A DNA stretch of 64,000 bases from Chromatiaceae bacterium (GCA_024235255.1 JACKMT010000002.1:310001-374000), one strand, 5' to 3'. Shown: positions 23,237 to 32,560, numbered from the stretch's first letter. A program made the numbers and translations. The notes: generated by a model not told the origin, from the sequence alone.

Positions 23237-23764
23237 CTATGCTGCTTCTTTCGCGTCGCGGATTGCCGCTATAGTGCGGACCAGCTTTCCGGGCACCTCG
23301 TTGAGCGTACGCGCAAGCTTCTCCACCGGAGCCTTCATCACAGCCATCAACATGCTGATAGACTGATCGTAAGTAGGCATCTTGGCCAGTACTTCGATAT
23401 CCGACGGCGGCAACAGCTTGCCGCCAATGGATACAAGCTTGACTTCAAGCTGCTTATTCTCCTTGGCGAAATCCTTGATGACACGAGCGGCGGAGCCTGG
23501 ATCCAGTTGCGAGAAAGCGAGGACCAGCGGTCCGACCATACCTTTCTGCATACAGGCGAAATCCGTGCCCTCGACAGCTCGCCGTGCCAAGGTATTTTTG
23601 ACTACTCGAACATAGACGCCCGCTTCACGTGCCTTGGCACGTAAATCGGTCATCCTGTCTACAGTCAACCCATGGTATTCGGCAGCTATCGCGGACTGCG
23701 CCCCGCGCGCCACTTCAGCAATCTCGGCAACGACTGCTTTTTTCTGCTCAAAATTGAGTGGCAT
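23237..23764 (-). CDS. rplJ: 50S ribosomal protein L10
   Basis: Anchors L7/L12 to 23S rRNA; the L10-L7/L12 complex represses its own mRNA in E. coli. 175 residues, starting MPLNFEQKKAVVAEIAEVAR. AGGAGGT Shine-Dalgarno sequence lies 5-6 bases before the ATG. A 253-base leader with an L10-type structure precedes it. Confidence 0.97.
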   Translation of the reverse strand: MPLNFEQKKAVVAEIAEVARGAQSAIAAEYHGLTVDRMTDLRAKAREAGVYVRVVKNTLARRAVEGTDFACMQKGMVGPLVLAFSQLDPGSAARVIKDFAKENKQLEVKLVSIGGKLLPPSDIEVLAKMPTYDQSISMLMAVMKAPVEKLARTLNEVPGKLVRTIAAIRDAKEAA

Positions 23765-24017
23765 TCGTCACCTCCTGACTAAAGGTGGAACAGAATGTCT
23801 GTTCCGGTTCATAACACCGGTATCCGATAAGGATACCGCTCTACTGCAACGCGCACCTTCGTCAGGGTTAGCTGATTCGGGAGCACCATCTGCGCAGGCT
23901 GATGATTAAGTCCTGACGTTCCGGACACCTGCGGTCTTTGACAGCACCCGGAATTACCCGGAGCTCCAAAGTCTCTCTCTGAACGACAACCCTATTGGGC
24001 AGCGCCCCAAAGTAAAT
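23765..24017 (-). promoter_or_regulatory. rplJ leader with L10-type regulatory structure
   Basis: The rplA-rplJ spacer. On the minus strand the segment 23879-23940 contains AAAGACCGCAGGTG, CTTAATC and CCTGCGCAGATGGTGC in the arrangement of the L10 leader that binds L10(L12)4 in gammaproteobacteria; CGCAGG pairs with CCTGCG. Nearer the gene are two perfect hairpins: GGTATCC/GGATACC (23819-23837) and GGAACAGA/TCTGTTCC (23787-23805), the latter ending about 20 bases before the rplJ Shine-Dalgarno sequence. Role inferred from the known family. Confidence 0.75.
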
Positions 24018-24713
24018 CTAAATTGCCAGGGAAGCCTGCTCCACATGCAGCCCAGGTCCCATCGTCGTGGAGACAGTGATCTTCTTCACGTAGACACCTT
24101 TCGCCGAACTCGGCTTAATCTTTTTCAAGTCACTTATCAGTGCTTCCAGATTCTGCTGCAATGCAGCCGGTTCGAACCCGACCTTTCCGATCGTGCAGTG
24201 AATGATTCCCGATTTATCGGTCCGGTAACGTACTTGACCCGCCTTTGCATTGGACACCGCTTCCGCCACATTAGGCGTGACAGTGCCGACTTTTGGATTG
24301 GGCATCAGGCCCCGGGGGCCCAGTATCTGTCCCAGCTGACCGACCACCCGCATTGCATCAGGTGTGGCAATCACTACATCAAAATCCATCATGCCGCCCT
24401 TGATGTCAGCAGCCAGATCCTCGAAACCAACGATATCCGCACCGGCCTCTTTGGCCGCATCGGCATTCGCGCCCTGCGCGAAAACCGCCACGCGGACTGT
24501 CTTGCCCGTGCCGTTGGGCAATACGGTGGAGCCGCGCACCACCTGATCCGATTTACGTGGATCCACACCCAGGTTGATGGCGACATCGACCGACTCTAGA
24601 AACTTCACGGCGGACAGCTCTTTCAATAAGGAGAACGCTTCACTGATCGGGTACTGCTTGCCCGACTCGACCTTCGCTCTTATTACTTTTGCTCGTTTGC
24701 TCAACTTAGCCAT
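24018..24713 (-). CDS. rplA: 50S ribosomal protein L1
   Basis: Protein of the mobile L1 stalk at the E site; in E. coli it represses the rplK-rplA mRNA. 231 residues, starting MAKLSKRAKVIRAKVESGKQ. The signature LGPRGLMPNPKVGTVTPNVA is present. Three bases after rplK. Confidence 0.98.
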   Translation of the reverse strand: MAKLSKRAKVIRAKVESGKQYPISEAFSLLKELSAVKFLESVDVAINLGVDPRKSDQVVRGSTVLPNGTGKTVRVAVFAQGANADAAKEAGADIVGFEDLAADIKGGMMDFDVVIATPDAMRVVGQLGQILGPRGLMPNPKVGTVTPNVAEAVSNAKAGQVRYRTDKSGIIHCTIGKVGFEPAALQQNLEALISDLKKIKPSSAKGVYVKKITVSTTMGPGLHVEQASLAI

Positions 24714-24716
24714 AAT

Positions 24717-25151
24717 CTACTCCAGCCCTTCCACATTCAATCCCATGGCACGAGCACTCCCCGCGATGGTGCGAACTGCCGCATCCATATCTGCCGCCGT
24801 TAGATCAGGCTCCTTGAGAGTTGCGATCTCCTCTAATTGAGCCCGGGTTACACTACCGACTTTAACGCTATTGGGAGTCTTCGAGCCCTTCGAAATACCG
24901 GCTGCCTTTTTCAACAGTACCGTTGCCGGAGGGGTTTTAGTGATAAAGGTAAAACTGCGATCGGAATAGACGGTAATAACTACCGGAATTGGCATTCCCT
25001 TTTCCAGATCCTGAGTACTAGCGTTGAACGCCTTGCAGAATTCCATGATGTTTACGCCACGCTGGCCCAGAGCCGGACCAACTGGCGGACTGGGATTGGC
25101 CGCACCGGCCGCAACCTGCAGCTTGATATAGGCATCGATTTTTTTTGCCAT
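24717..25151 (-). CDS. rplK: 50S ribosomal protein L11
   Basis: GTPase-centre protein needed for RelA activation and thiostrepton binding. 144 residues, starting MAKKIDAYIKLQVAAGAANP; PPVGPALGQRGVNIMEFCKA is the N-terminal signature with the conserved prolines. Preceded by a 256-base untranslated stretch after nusG. Confidence 0.98.
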   Translation of the reverse strand: MAKKIDAYIKLQVAAGAANPSPPVGPALGQRGVNIMEFCKAFNASTQDLEKGMPIPVVITVYSDRSFTFITKTPPATVLLKKAAGISKGSKTPNSVKVGSVTRAQLEEIATLKEPDLTAADMDAAVRTIAGSARAMGLNVEGLE

Positions 25152-25370
25152 GACTTACCTCGTTTCGGGTTCAAGCGCTATGGATTGGTTACCGTAGCTC
25201 CCCGTGGTTGAATCGACACCTCGATTGAGGCGCCGGAAAAACTTTCAAAAAACACCGGATCAGCCAATCGTTCGCTTAAGAAAATCGGTCCCTATCCGGA
25301 ACAGAGCGAACACCACTGCATCTGCACTTCCCTGTAGTCACTCCCGGCCCGGCATCCATCCCGGTCGTTC
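25152..25370 (-). other. Spacer and probable rplK leader
   Basis: Untranslated stretch between the nusG hairpin and rplK. In E. coli this position holds the L11 promoter and the L1-binding site. I see a CCGG-anchored structure around 25220-25260 and a TTCGCT / AAGCGAA repeat around 25275-25310, but no clear -35/-10 pair and no certain L1 site. No coding frame is credible. Confidence 0.4.
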
Positions 25371-25407
25371 GCTCATATATGTAGTCCACCGGACAATATA
25401 TATGAGC
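25371..25407 (-). repeat. Long perfect hairpin directly after nusG
   Basis: A 37-base inverted repeat begins at the base following the nusG stop codon. The outer 10-bp arms GCTCATATAT and ATATATGAGC (25371-25380, 25398-25407) are perfect; after a 3x3 internal loop an inner GTCC/GGAC stem closes on a 3-base loop. No T run follows on the minus strand, so it is not a standard intrinsic terminator. An RNase III processing site or a 3' end stabiliser for the secE-nusG message is the likeliest role. Confidence 0.6.
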
Positions 25408-25941
25408 TCACCCTTTCTCGACTTGGCCAAATTCCAAATCAACCGGGGTCGACCGTCCAAAGATCAATACCGAAACCTTAAGGCGGTTCTTTTCGTAGTC
25501 CACATCCTCGACTACACCGTTAAAATCGTTAAATGGTCCATCGATAACCCGCACAACCTCACCCGGTTCGAACAAAACCTTCGGACGGGGTTTCTCGACT
25601 CCCTCCTGGACACGCTGAAGTATGGCGTGCGCCTCTTTGTCGGTGATCGGCGCGGGCCGGTCACCGGTTCCGCCGATGAAACCCATCACTTTGGGTACGT
25701 CTTTAACCAGATGCCAGGTATCATCGGTCATGTCCATTTGGACTAAAACATATCCGGGGAAGAACTTGCGCTCACTGCGGCGCTGTTGACCACCCCGCAT
25801 CTCCACCACCTCTTCGGTTGGCACCAATATTTCACCGAAAGACTCTTCCATCCCATAACGCTTTACCCGCTCTTCGAGCGAGCGCTTTACCTGCGCTTCA
25901 AACCCGGAGTAGGCGTGTACCACGTACCAGCGCATAGCCAT
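25408..25941 (-). CDS. nusG: Transcription termination/antitermination factor NusG
   Basis: Binds RNA polymerase, couples it to ribosomes through S10 and assists Rho. 177 residues: NGN domain starting MAMRWYVVHAYSGFEAQVKR, with HLVKDVPKVMGFIGG; KOW domain with GPFNDFNGVVEDVDYEKNRL near the C-terminus. GGGGG lies 5 bases before the first ATG, supporting that start over the one two codons later. Follows secE by 9 bases. Confidence 0.98.
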   Translation of the reverse strand: MAMRWYVVHAYSGFEAQVKRSLEERVKRYGMEESFGEILVPTEEVVEMRGGQQRRSERKFFPGYVLVQMDMTDDTWHLVKDVPKVMGFIGGTGDRPAPITDKEAHAILQRVQEGVEKPRPKVLFEPGEVVRVIDGPFNDFNGVVEDVDYEKNRLKVSVLIFGRSTPVDLEFGQVEKG

Positions 25942-25950
25942 AATCGCCCC

Positions 25951-26319
25951 CTATCCGGTTACCGCTCGAACAATGGTCAGCAGCAACATGTCGAACAGCC
26001 ATAGTACAATACCCATTACCAGCACCATTGCGAACACGATCAACGTGGTCTGGACAGTCTCCTGACGACTCGGCCACACGACCTTCCGCACTTCGTTACG
26101 CGATGCAGTGGCAAATTCCCAGATCCGGCGTCCCGGTGCTGTTTGTAACGCGACCGCCACGGCCGCACCGGTAATTGCCAGCAGACCCAACACCCGCAGC
26201 AGGGTTGAATACTCCGATAAAAAATAGAATAGCGCGATACCACCGAACAGCAGCACGATCGCTACCACCAATTTGGCCGTATCCATTCCGGAGCTTTCGA
26301 CTTCAGCTTTTACGTTCAT
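25951..26319 (-). CDS. secE: SecE, protein translocase subunit
   Basis: Small membrane subunit that clamps SecY. 122 residues from MNVKAEVESSGMDTAKLVVA, with three predicted membrane helices (about 14-34, 40-57 and 90-115) as in E. coli. The conserved amphipathic segment RNEVRKVVWPSRQETVQTTL is present. A longer frame up to 26385 only reads through tRNA-Trp and is not a real extension. Located between tRNA-Trp and nusG. Confidence 0.96.
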   Translation of the reverse strand: MNVKAEVESSGMDTAKLVVAIVLLFGGIALFYFLSEYSTLLRVLGLLAITGAAVAVALQTAPGRRIWEFATASRNEVRKVVWPSRQETVQTTLIVFAMVLVMGIVLWLFDMLLLTIVRAVTG

Positions 26320-26355
26320 TCCCGCCAACACGCCATTCACGATGGCGTTAATTAA

Positions 26356-26431
26356 TGGCAGGCCAGGAGGGACTCGAACCCCCAACCTGCGGTTTTGGAG
26401 ACCGCTGCTCTACCAGTTGAGCTACTGGCCT
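26356..26431 (-). tRNA. tRNA-Trp (anticodon CCA)
   Basis: 76 bases including an encoded CCA end. The 7-bp acceptor stem AGGCCAG/CTGGCCT, D loop, anticodon loop with CTCCAAA and T arm with GGTTCGAGTC fold normally. Sits between tuf copy 2 and secE, the position trpT-like genes often have in non-enteric gammaproteobacteria, and is probably cut from the same transcript. Confidence 0.98.
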
Positions 26432-26449
26432 AAAGATAAAGGGCACAAA

Positions 26450-26479
26450 GCCCCGGGGCGATTAACGTCACCCCGGGGC
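26450..26479 (-). repeat. GC-rich hairpin between tuf and tRNA-Trp
   Basis: Nine-bp arms GCCCCGGGG and CCCCGGGGC with a 12-base loop, 18 bases after the tuf stop. Only short T groups follow (CTTTG, CCCTTTATC), so it is a weak terminator candidate; it may instead protect the tuf mRNA 3' end after tRNA processing. Confidence 0.5.
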
Positions 26480-26497
26480 CTGCCCCGTTCAAACCAA

Positions 26498-27688
<1,191 letters not shown>

Positions 27689-27774
27689 CGAATCAATCTC
27701 CGAGAAGTTGTAGATTATCTAAACATTTAAAACCGTTAAAACTGACGCCTCAATCCTTGCGCCACCGACAAATC

Positions 27775-27850
27775 TGGAGCCCAGGAGCAGATTTGAACTG
27801 CCGACCTCACCCTTACCAAGGGTGCGCTCTACCAACTGAGCTACCCGGGC
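27775..27850 (-). tRNA. tRNA-Thr (anticodon GGT)
   Basis: 76 bases with encoded CCA. Acceptor GCCCGGG pairs with CCTGGGC (one G-T). The anticodon loop reads CTTGGTAA; T arm has GTTCAAATC. Third tRNA of the operon that ends in tuf copy 2. Confidence 0.98.
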
Positions 27851-27870
27851 CTTGAAATCTAAGCAAATTT

Positions 27871-27944
27871 TGGAGCGGGTGATGGGAATCGAACCCACAC
27901 AGTCAGCTTGGAAGGCTGAAGTTCTACCATTGAACTACACCCGC
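27871..27944 (-). tRNA. tRNA-Gly (anticodon TCC)
   Basis: 74 bases with encoded CCA. Acceptor GCGGGTG/CACCCGC perfect; anticodon loop CTTCCAA; T arm GGTTCGATTCC. Twenty bases upstream of tRNA-Thr. Confidence 0.98.
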
Positions 27945-27977
27945 AGCCTACCGGGACGCCCGCCAGCTGCGCCAAAA

Positions 27978-28134
27978 CCTGGTGGAGGGAAGATCACTCC
28001 ACGCTTTCGGCGTTCCGCCCTCCGGGCCGCCGCGCCGCGCGCGACTCTTTCAGCGCTCGCACGCTTCCGTCGAACCCATCTCGGTTCTCATCCTCCCCGA
28101 CACACCCTGGAGAACTGATTTTCCTGGTGGAGGG
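27978..28134 (-). repeat. Direct repeat of the tRNA-Tyr 3' end
   Basis: The 12 bases CCCTCCACCAGG at the very 3' end of tRNA-Tyr (28123-28134) recur at 27978-27989, 145 bases further downstream in the spacer before tRNA-Gly. The second copy also makes a small hairpin GTGGAG/CTCCAC. This resembles the tRNA-end repeats known downstream of E. coli tyrT; an old integration scar is the alternative. No coding frame in the 180-base spacer is credible. Confidence 0.5.
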
Positions 28135-28209
28135 GGGAGGATTCGAACCTCCGAAGGCTGAGCCGGCAGATTTACAGTCTGATCCCTTTGGCCACTCGGG
28201 AACCCCTCC
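28125..28209 (-). tRNA. tRNA-Tyr (anticodon GTA)
   Basis: 85 bases with a long variable arm and encoded CCA. Acceptor GGAGGGG pairs with CCCCTCC; anticodon loop CTGTAAA; T arm GGTTCGAATCC. First tRNA of the operon; the tRNA-Thr that precedes it in E. coli (thrU) is not found upstream. Confidence 0.98.
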
Positions 28210-28221
28210 ACGAAGCCCGAT

Positions 28222-28250
28222 ATTTTGCTTCAGGCAATTTTTAGTGTCAA
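28222..28250 (-). promoter_or_regulatory. Promoter of the tRNA-tuf operon
   Basis: On the minus strand a perfect TTGACA (28245-28250), 17-base spacer and CAAAAT (28222-28227, four of six) are followed by the GC-rich discriminator ATCGGGC, typical of stringently controlled stable-RNA promoters. Start of transcription would be about 8 bases before the mature tRNA-Tyr 5' end. Confidence 0.75.
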
Positions 28251-28258
28251 CAGGTTTT

Positions 28259-28320
28259 GGTCCCGTGCTTTATTCACTCTCGCTTTGAGGTCCAATCGCA
28301 CATATTTAAAGCACGGTCCA
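28259..28320 (-). repeat. Inverted repeat upstream of the tRNA promoter
   Basis: The arms GGTCCCGTGCTTTA (28259-28272) and TAAAGCACGGTCC (28307-28319) pair over 13 bp with one bulged C, enclosing 34 bases. It starts 44 bases after the end of the FadL-family gene and ends just before the tRNA -35 box. It could end the upstream message, bind a regulator, or be a small mobile remnant; no T run follows. Confidence 0.45.
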
Positions 28321-28363
28321 CACTATCGCAAAATCGAGGAGAGCTGTTTGTCTGCGTATAAAA

Positions 28364-29650
28364 TCAGAACGAGGTGGCCCAGCCGATCTCCAACTCCCAC
28401 TGATCCATAAACAGATGGCCGGTCTGCGGACCGGTGTTGGTGTTGGTGCCGTACACTTTTTCCTCCGGCATATAGGCGAATGCCAGGTTGATCTCGCTGC
28501 CGCCCGGCAGCTGCTTGCCGATACCGAAGGTGAAGTGGCGCTTGACAACTGCCGGGGCCAGGATGTTGAACAGCGCCTGACCACCATCGAATACGTCGGT
28601 AGCATAACTGTACCCCGCCCGGAAGGCGAGGTCGGGCCGGTACTGCCACTGCAGCCCGAACTTGTAGATATTGACGTCGTCCCAGCCAAAACCGAGGCAA
28701 CTGTCACAACCGAGCGCGCCTGTCGTCAATGGAATGTCCGCCCGATTTCCGATGGCTCGCACTTCGGAAAAATTGATCCGCTGGTAGTCGAAGGCAAAGA
28801 TCAACTCCGGCGTCAATTTGTAAGAGAATCCCAGATCCAAATTGGAAGGGATATCGAAATCCCCATGCTCGGCGAACAGGCCGGCGTAGTCGTCGAACTC
28901 GGTCATGTAGAGGCGGCTCTGGTAGGAGGCGCCGATATTCAACCAGTCGTTGACCTGCCACAGCCAGCCCAACTTGAGCCCGCCACCGTAGGAGATATCA
29001 GTGCCGTTGTTGGTCACCTTGGTCGGATCAACGGAAACGGCTGCAGCACCGCCAATGGTAAACGGCTCAAGCCCTTCGGCTTTAAAACTCTGTATCGCCA
29101 ATACCGGGGTTATGCCGATGGAGTGCTGATCGTTGAGCCTGCGCGAGTAGGTGATACCGGCGAACGCCTGCTTCATGTCGATTCCGGTAGGGGACGAAGT
29201 CACACCGGGAGGAGCGAAGTTTCTGAAAACAGCAGAGTCGTATTCGGTATTCATCCCCCCGTTGCCACCGATGGCGATACCGATGGAACTCTTGTCATCC
29301 AGCATCCGGTTGTAGGCAAAGTGCGGAATCAGGAAAAAGTCATTTTCGCTGTCATATGTTCCCTGGGGAATCGGTTCGCTACCAGCGGGCACACCGGTAA
29401 TTGGATCTGCAACGAATCCTCGTTTCGGCGCGAACAGTGCTGCACCAAATTCAAGCCGATTGCCAACAACTGCCAGAGAGCCCGGATTTGAGGCCGCGCA
29501 CATGGCGCCAAACGCCATCGCAACGCAGGCCCCGGCGATCGCTTTTGACTGAGGCCCGTAGCCGTGAGACCAGTAGCCGTTGGTGGCAGATACTGGTTCG
29601 GAAAACAGAAATATCGCCAAAACGGCAACTCTGCGGATACCTCTACTCAT
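28364..29650 (-). CDS. FadL/OmpP1-family outer-membrane channel
   Basis: Probable outer-membrane beta-barrel for hydrophobic substrates such as long-chain fatty acids or aromatic hydrocarbons; the substrate is not known. 428 residues with a signal peptide of about 22 residues ending PVSA. The mature start TNGYWSHGYGPQSKAIAGAC matches the FadL hatch region, and the last residue is Phe, as expected for Bam-inserted barrels. The ATG at 29648-29650 has GGGGG 6 bases away; the ATG two codons upstream sits too close to it. Two Cys near CDSC in an outer loop may pair. Lies after pth where relatives often have ychF. Confidence 0.88.
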   Translation of the reverse strand: MSRGIRRVAVLAIFLFSEPVSATNGYWSHGYGPQSKAIAGACVAMAFGAMCAASNPGSLAVVGNRLEFGAALFAPKRGFVADPITGVPAGSEPIPQGTYDSENDFFLIPHFAYNRMLDDKSSIGIAIGGNGGMNTEYDSAVFRNFAPPGVTSSPTGIDMKQAFAGITYSRRLNDQHSIGITPVLAIQSFKAEGLEPFTIGGAAAVSVDPTKVTNNGTDISYGGGLKLGWLWQVNDWLNIGASYQSRLYMTEFDDYAGLFAEHGDFDIPSNLDLGFSYKLTPELIFAFDYQRINFSEVRAIGNRADIPLTTGALGCDSCLGFGWDDVNIYKFGLQWQYRPDLAFRAGYSYATDVFDGGQALFNILAPAVVKRHFTFGIGKQLPGGSEINLAFAYMPEEKVYGTNTNTGPQTGHLFMDQWELEIGWATSF

Positions 29651-29840
29651 GATCATTCCCCCAATTCCAAAATTTTAGTATCGATGCCAGTTAGGTTTTC
29701 GGAGTGAATCCGGTTACTTCGCACTCTCAAAAATGTGCAAATGTATCACTTTCGATTCCGGTCGATAAAAGAAAATAACTATAGATCAATAATTAATATT
29801 CATGGTATCCCTTGAACTTTCAACGAGCACTGAGCGGACC

Positions 29841-30434
29841 TCAGGTTTGTCTGGCGCTGTGCATTCGGTGCATCGCTTTTTGAAAGTCGCCGGAGACAAG
29901 ATCGCCAACTATTCTTCCCGCGTCCGAAATGGCCGCTTCAATATTTGCCGCCTCAGCCCGGGTTGGTCGTCCCAGCACATAGTTCACCACCGACTGACCA
30001 GCAGCCCCGGCCGGACGGGATATACCCAGCCGCAAGCGCCAGAAGTCACGCCCGCCCATTGCACTCATGATGTCGCGAAGGCCATTGTGCCCGGCGTGCC
30101 CGCCACCCTGCTTCAACCGCACCACACCCGCCTCCAGGTCCAGTTCATCATGAACAACAAGGATCTCCTCCAGAGCTATCCGGAAATATTTGGTGAAACT
30201 GGATACCGACTGGCCACTTCGATTCATGAAAGTGGTTGGCTTCAGCAACCAGCACTCTCCACCTTCCGTTCGGACCTGACAGGTCTGTCCGTGAAATTTC
30301 GACTCCTGCTTGAAGCTTACGTTAAACCGCCTCACCAATGTGTCGGCAAACCAAAAGCCGGCGTTGTGACGAGTTTCGGCGTACTCTGTTCCCGGATTAC
30401 CTAGACCAACGATGAGTCGAATGGGAGGGGACAT
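29841..30434 (-). CDS. pth: Peptidyl-tRNA hydrolase
   Basis: Releases peptides from drop-off peptidyl-tRNAs. 197 residues from MSPPIRLIVGLGNPGTEYAE; conserved Asn13 and catalytic His23 (TRHNAGFW) are present, as is the VVHDELDLEAG motif with catalytic Asp. A longer frame to 30686 runs back into the rplY spacer and is not conserved; an ATG at 30446 would add four residues. The rplY-pth order is common in gammaproteobacteria. Confidence 0.96.
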   Translation of the reverse strand: MSPPIRLIVGLGNPGTEYAETRHNAGFWFADTLVRRFNVSFKQESKFHGQTCQVRTEGGECWLLKPTTFMNRSGQSVSSFTKYFRIALEEILVVHDELDLEAGVVRLKQGGGHAGHNGLRDIMSAMGGRDFWRLRLGISRPAGAAGQSVVNYVLGRPTRAEAANIEAAISDAGRIVGDLVSGDFQKAMHRMHSARQT

Positions 30435-30560
30435 TACACTCGGCATGAAAAACCAACGGCGAAGCACTGACGAGCAGTTGACTCGATGGCTTCGCATTAA
30501 TAATGAGAAATTTTTTCGCGACCGAGCGCGTAACAAAATAATGTAATCAATCAGGTCGCT

Positions 30561-30584
30561 GGGTCCGGCGCTTTTGCCGGACCC
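30561..30584 (-). terminator. Hairpin between rplY and pth
   Basis: A perfect 9-bp stem GGGTCCGGC/GCCGGACCC with a 6-base loop, 16 bases after the rplY stop. No T run follows directly on the minus strand (AGCGACCTGA), so partial termination or 3' end protection is more likely than full termination. Confidence 0.5.
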
Positions 30585-30600
30585 AACACGAGAGCGCACT

Positions 30601-31266
30601 CTACTCTTCGGTAGAGTCCGTTGCAGCACCCTTGTCGCGAACCGCTGCGATCTCTTCGCCCGCTTCGGCTTCCTCGCCCTCTTCACGTTCTACCTGAATT
30701 GCGTGCACCGAAACCACAGGTATGTCATCCGCACCGCCAGACAGCGCGGTAAGTTCCACACCCGCGGGGAGAACGACACCGGACAACGTAATCGAATCGC
30801 CAATGTCGAGACTTGCCACATCCACCTCGATATACTCAGGCAGATCCGCTGGCAGACAGCTTACCTCGACATCCGTAATCGAGCGGGAGAGAACACCGCC
30901 TGCCTTGACGCCTACGCAACTCTCTTCATGCAAAAAGTGCAGCGGCACATTGATGCGCAGCTTCTCTTTGGCGCTGACACGAAACAGATCGACGTGGGTA
31001 ATAAAAGGCTTGGAAGGATGACGCTGCATGTCCTTCAGCACCACCTTCTCGGTCTTCTCACCCAATTTCAGGTTCAAAATGTGGGAATAGAAAGCCTCGG
31101 TCTCCAATTGATGCGCCAGTTCGTGATGCACCAGGCTGATCGACTCTGGATCCCGATGGGCACCATATACGATGCCGGGCACCAGCCCCTGGCGACGCAG
31201 GCGGCGGCTCGCACCTTTACCCTTATCGCTGCGCGGCTGCGCATTGATCTGAAAAATATCACTCAT
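30601..31266 (-). CDS. rplY: 50S ribosomal protein L25, CTC type
   Basis: Binds 5S rRNA. 221 residues, the long two-domain general-stress (CTC) form: L25 domain starting MSDIFQINAQPRSDKGKGAS (1-95) and the C-terminal TL5/CTC beta domain with VEVSCLPADLPEYIEVDVAS. The acidic tail EREEGEEAEAGEE is typical. E. coli has only the short form. Lies 85 bases after prs. Confidence 0.97.
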   Translation of the reverse strand: MSDIFQINAQPRSDKGKGASRRLRRQGLVPGIVYGAHRDPESISLVHHELAHQLETEAFYSHILNLKLGEKTEKVVLKDMQRHPSKPFITHVDLFRVSAKEKLRINVPLHFLHEESCVGVKAGGVLSRSITDVEVSCLPADLPEYIEVDVASLDIGDSITLSGVVLPAGVELTALSGGADDIPVVSVHAIQVEREEGEEAEAGEEIAAVRDKGAATDSTEE

Positions 31267-31351
31267 GATTTACTCCAACTTAACTATTGTTGAAAAAACA
31301 TCACCCCACCGCGACCAGTTGGGTAATAAAAAACCTCTTGCCCGACAGCGC

Positions 31352-32305
31352 TCACTCCATGAACAGAGAGGTAACCGATTCGTCTATCGCCATTCGCCGG
31401 ATAGTTTCCGCCACCAGTTCTGCGATACTTATCTGACGAATCCGGTCACAGGCCAGTGCATCCTCCTGCAACGGCACGGTGTTGGAGACTACCAATTCGT
31501 CCAACACCGAGTTCTCAATATTACGTACCGCCGGTCCTGACAGTACCGGATGCGTACAGTAGGCTACAACCAGCGTGGCGCCATGCTCTTTAAGTGCCTG
31601 CGCCGCTTTACACAAAGTGCCTGCTGTATCGACCAAATCATCGATCAATACACAACTGCGCCCCTCGACATCACCAATAATATTCATTACCTGGGCTTCA
31701 TTGGCATGCGGCCGGCGTTTGTCGATAATTGCCAGATCCGCATCGTCCAGCTGCTTCGCCAACGCTCTGGCGCGCACCACGCCACCGACATCAGGGGAGA
31801 CGATCATCAAATCGGGATACTTTTGCCGCCAGACATCCCCCAATAGAATGGGAAGCGCGTAAATATTATCGACCGGTATGTCAAAAAATCCCTGTATCTG
31901 ATCTGAGTGGAGATCCACTGTCATGACGCAGTCGGCACCGGCAATTTCCAGCTGCTTAGCCACCAATCTGGCGGTAATCGGTACCCTGGCGGAGCGTGGT
32001 CTGCGATCCTGGCGCGCGTAGCCGAAATAGGGCAGTACCGCAGTGATTCGCCGCGCCGATGCCCAACGCAATGCATCGATCAAAACCAGCAACTCCATCA
32101 AATTGTCATTGGTCGGATGGCAGGTGGACTGGATTACATAGACGTCCCTTCCTCGCACGCTCTCCCGAATCTCCGCCATTACCTCGCCGTCGCTGAACCG
32201 CCCGACAATAGCTCGCCCCAAGCGCAGATTAAGCCATCCGGCAACCTCTTCGACCAGTGCAGGATTGGAGTTTCCGGAAAACAACATCATGCCGCCATCT
32301 GACAT
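31352..32305 (-). CDS. prs: Ribose-phosphate pyrophosphokinase (PRPP synthetase)
   Basis: Makes PRPP from ribose 5-phosphate and ATP for nucleotide, His, Trp and NAD synthesis. 317 residues. N-terminal LFSGNSNPALVEEVAGWLNL; flexible-loop and metal sites in TVDLHSDQIQGFFDIPVDN (about 130-148) and the PRPP loop VLIDDLVDTAGTL (about 220-232). Downstream of tRNA-Gln with a 255-base spacer. Confidence 0.98.
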   Translation of the reverse strand: MSDGGMMLFSGNSNPALVEEVAGWLNLRLGRAIVGRFSDGEVMAEIRESVRGRDVYVIQSTCHPTNDNLMELLVLIDALRWASARRITAVLPYFGYARQDRRPRSARVPITARLVAKQLEIAGADCVMTVDLHSDQIQGFFDIPVDNIYALPILLGDVWRQKYPDLMIVSPDVGGVVRARALAKQLDDADLAIIDKRRPHANEAQVMNIIGDVEGRSCVLIDDLVDTAGTLCKAAQALKEHGATLVVAYCTHPVLSGPAVRNIENSVLDELVVSNTVPLQEDALACDRIRQISIAELVAETIRRMAIDESVTSLFME

Positions 32306-32560
32306 GATCAGACCCCCTCTTTCTGGGACAGTTTAACCAGCCTCAGCAATCCTGCTGTTGACAAAATTCCTACCCCGCTGCCGAGCTGCCGCACTGGTGT
32401 CCGTTAATAAAAAACCGGATCGGCAGGATTATTCGGCGCTGCGCGCCTCACCACTCCGGGGCCGGTGCCAAAGGCGCCGTTCAGGCCTGTCGAACCTATT
32501 AAGGTTCTCACCCTGCCGTGGTACCAACGAGTGAATGACCACACCCACTCCCGCTTCTAT

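Noticed and set aside
26320..26385. N-terminal extension of secE
   Set aside because: The added residues are a translation of the tRNA-Trp gene; SecE family starts at MNVKAEVESS.
30435..30686. 84-residue N-terminal extension of Pth
   Set aside because: Runs through the rplY-pth spacer and its hairpin; not conserved and Pth homologues begin near MSPPIRLIVGLG.
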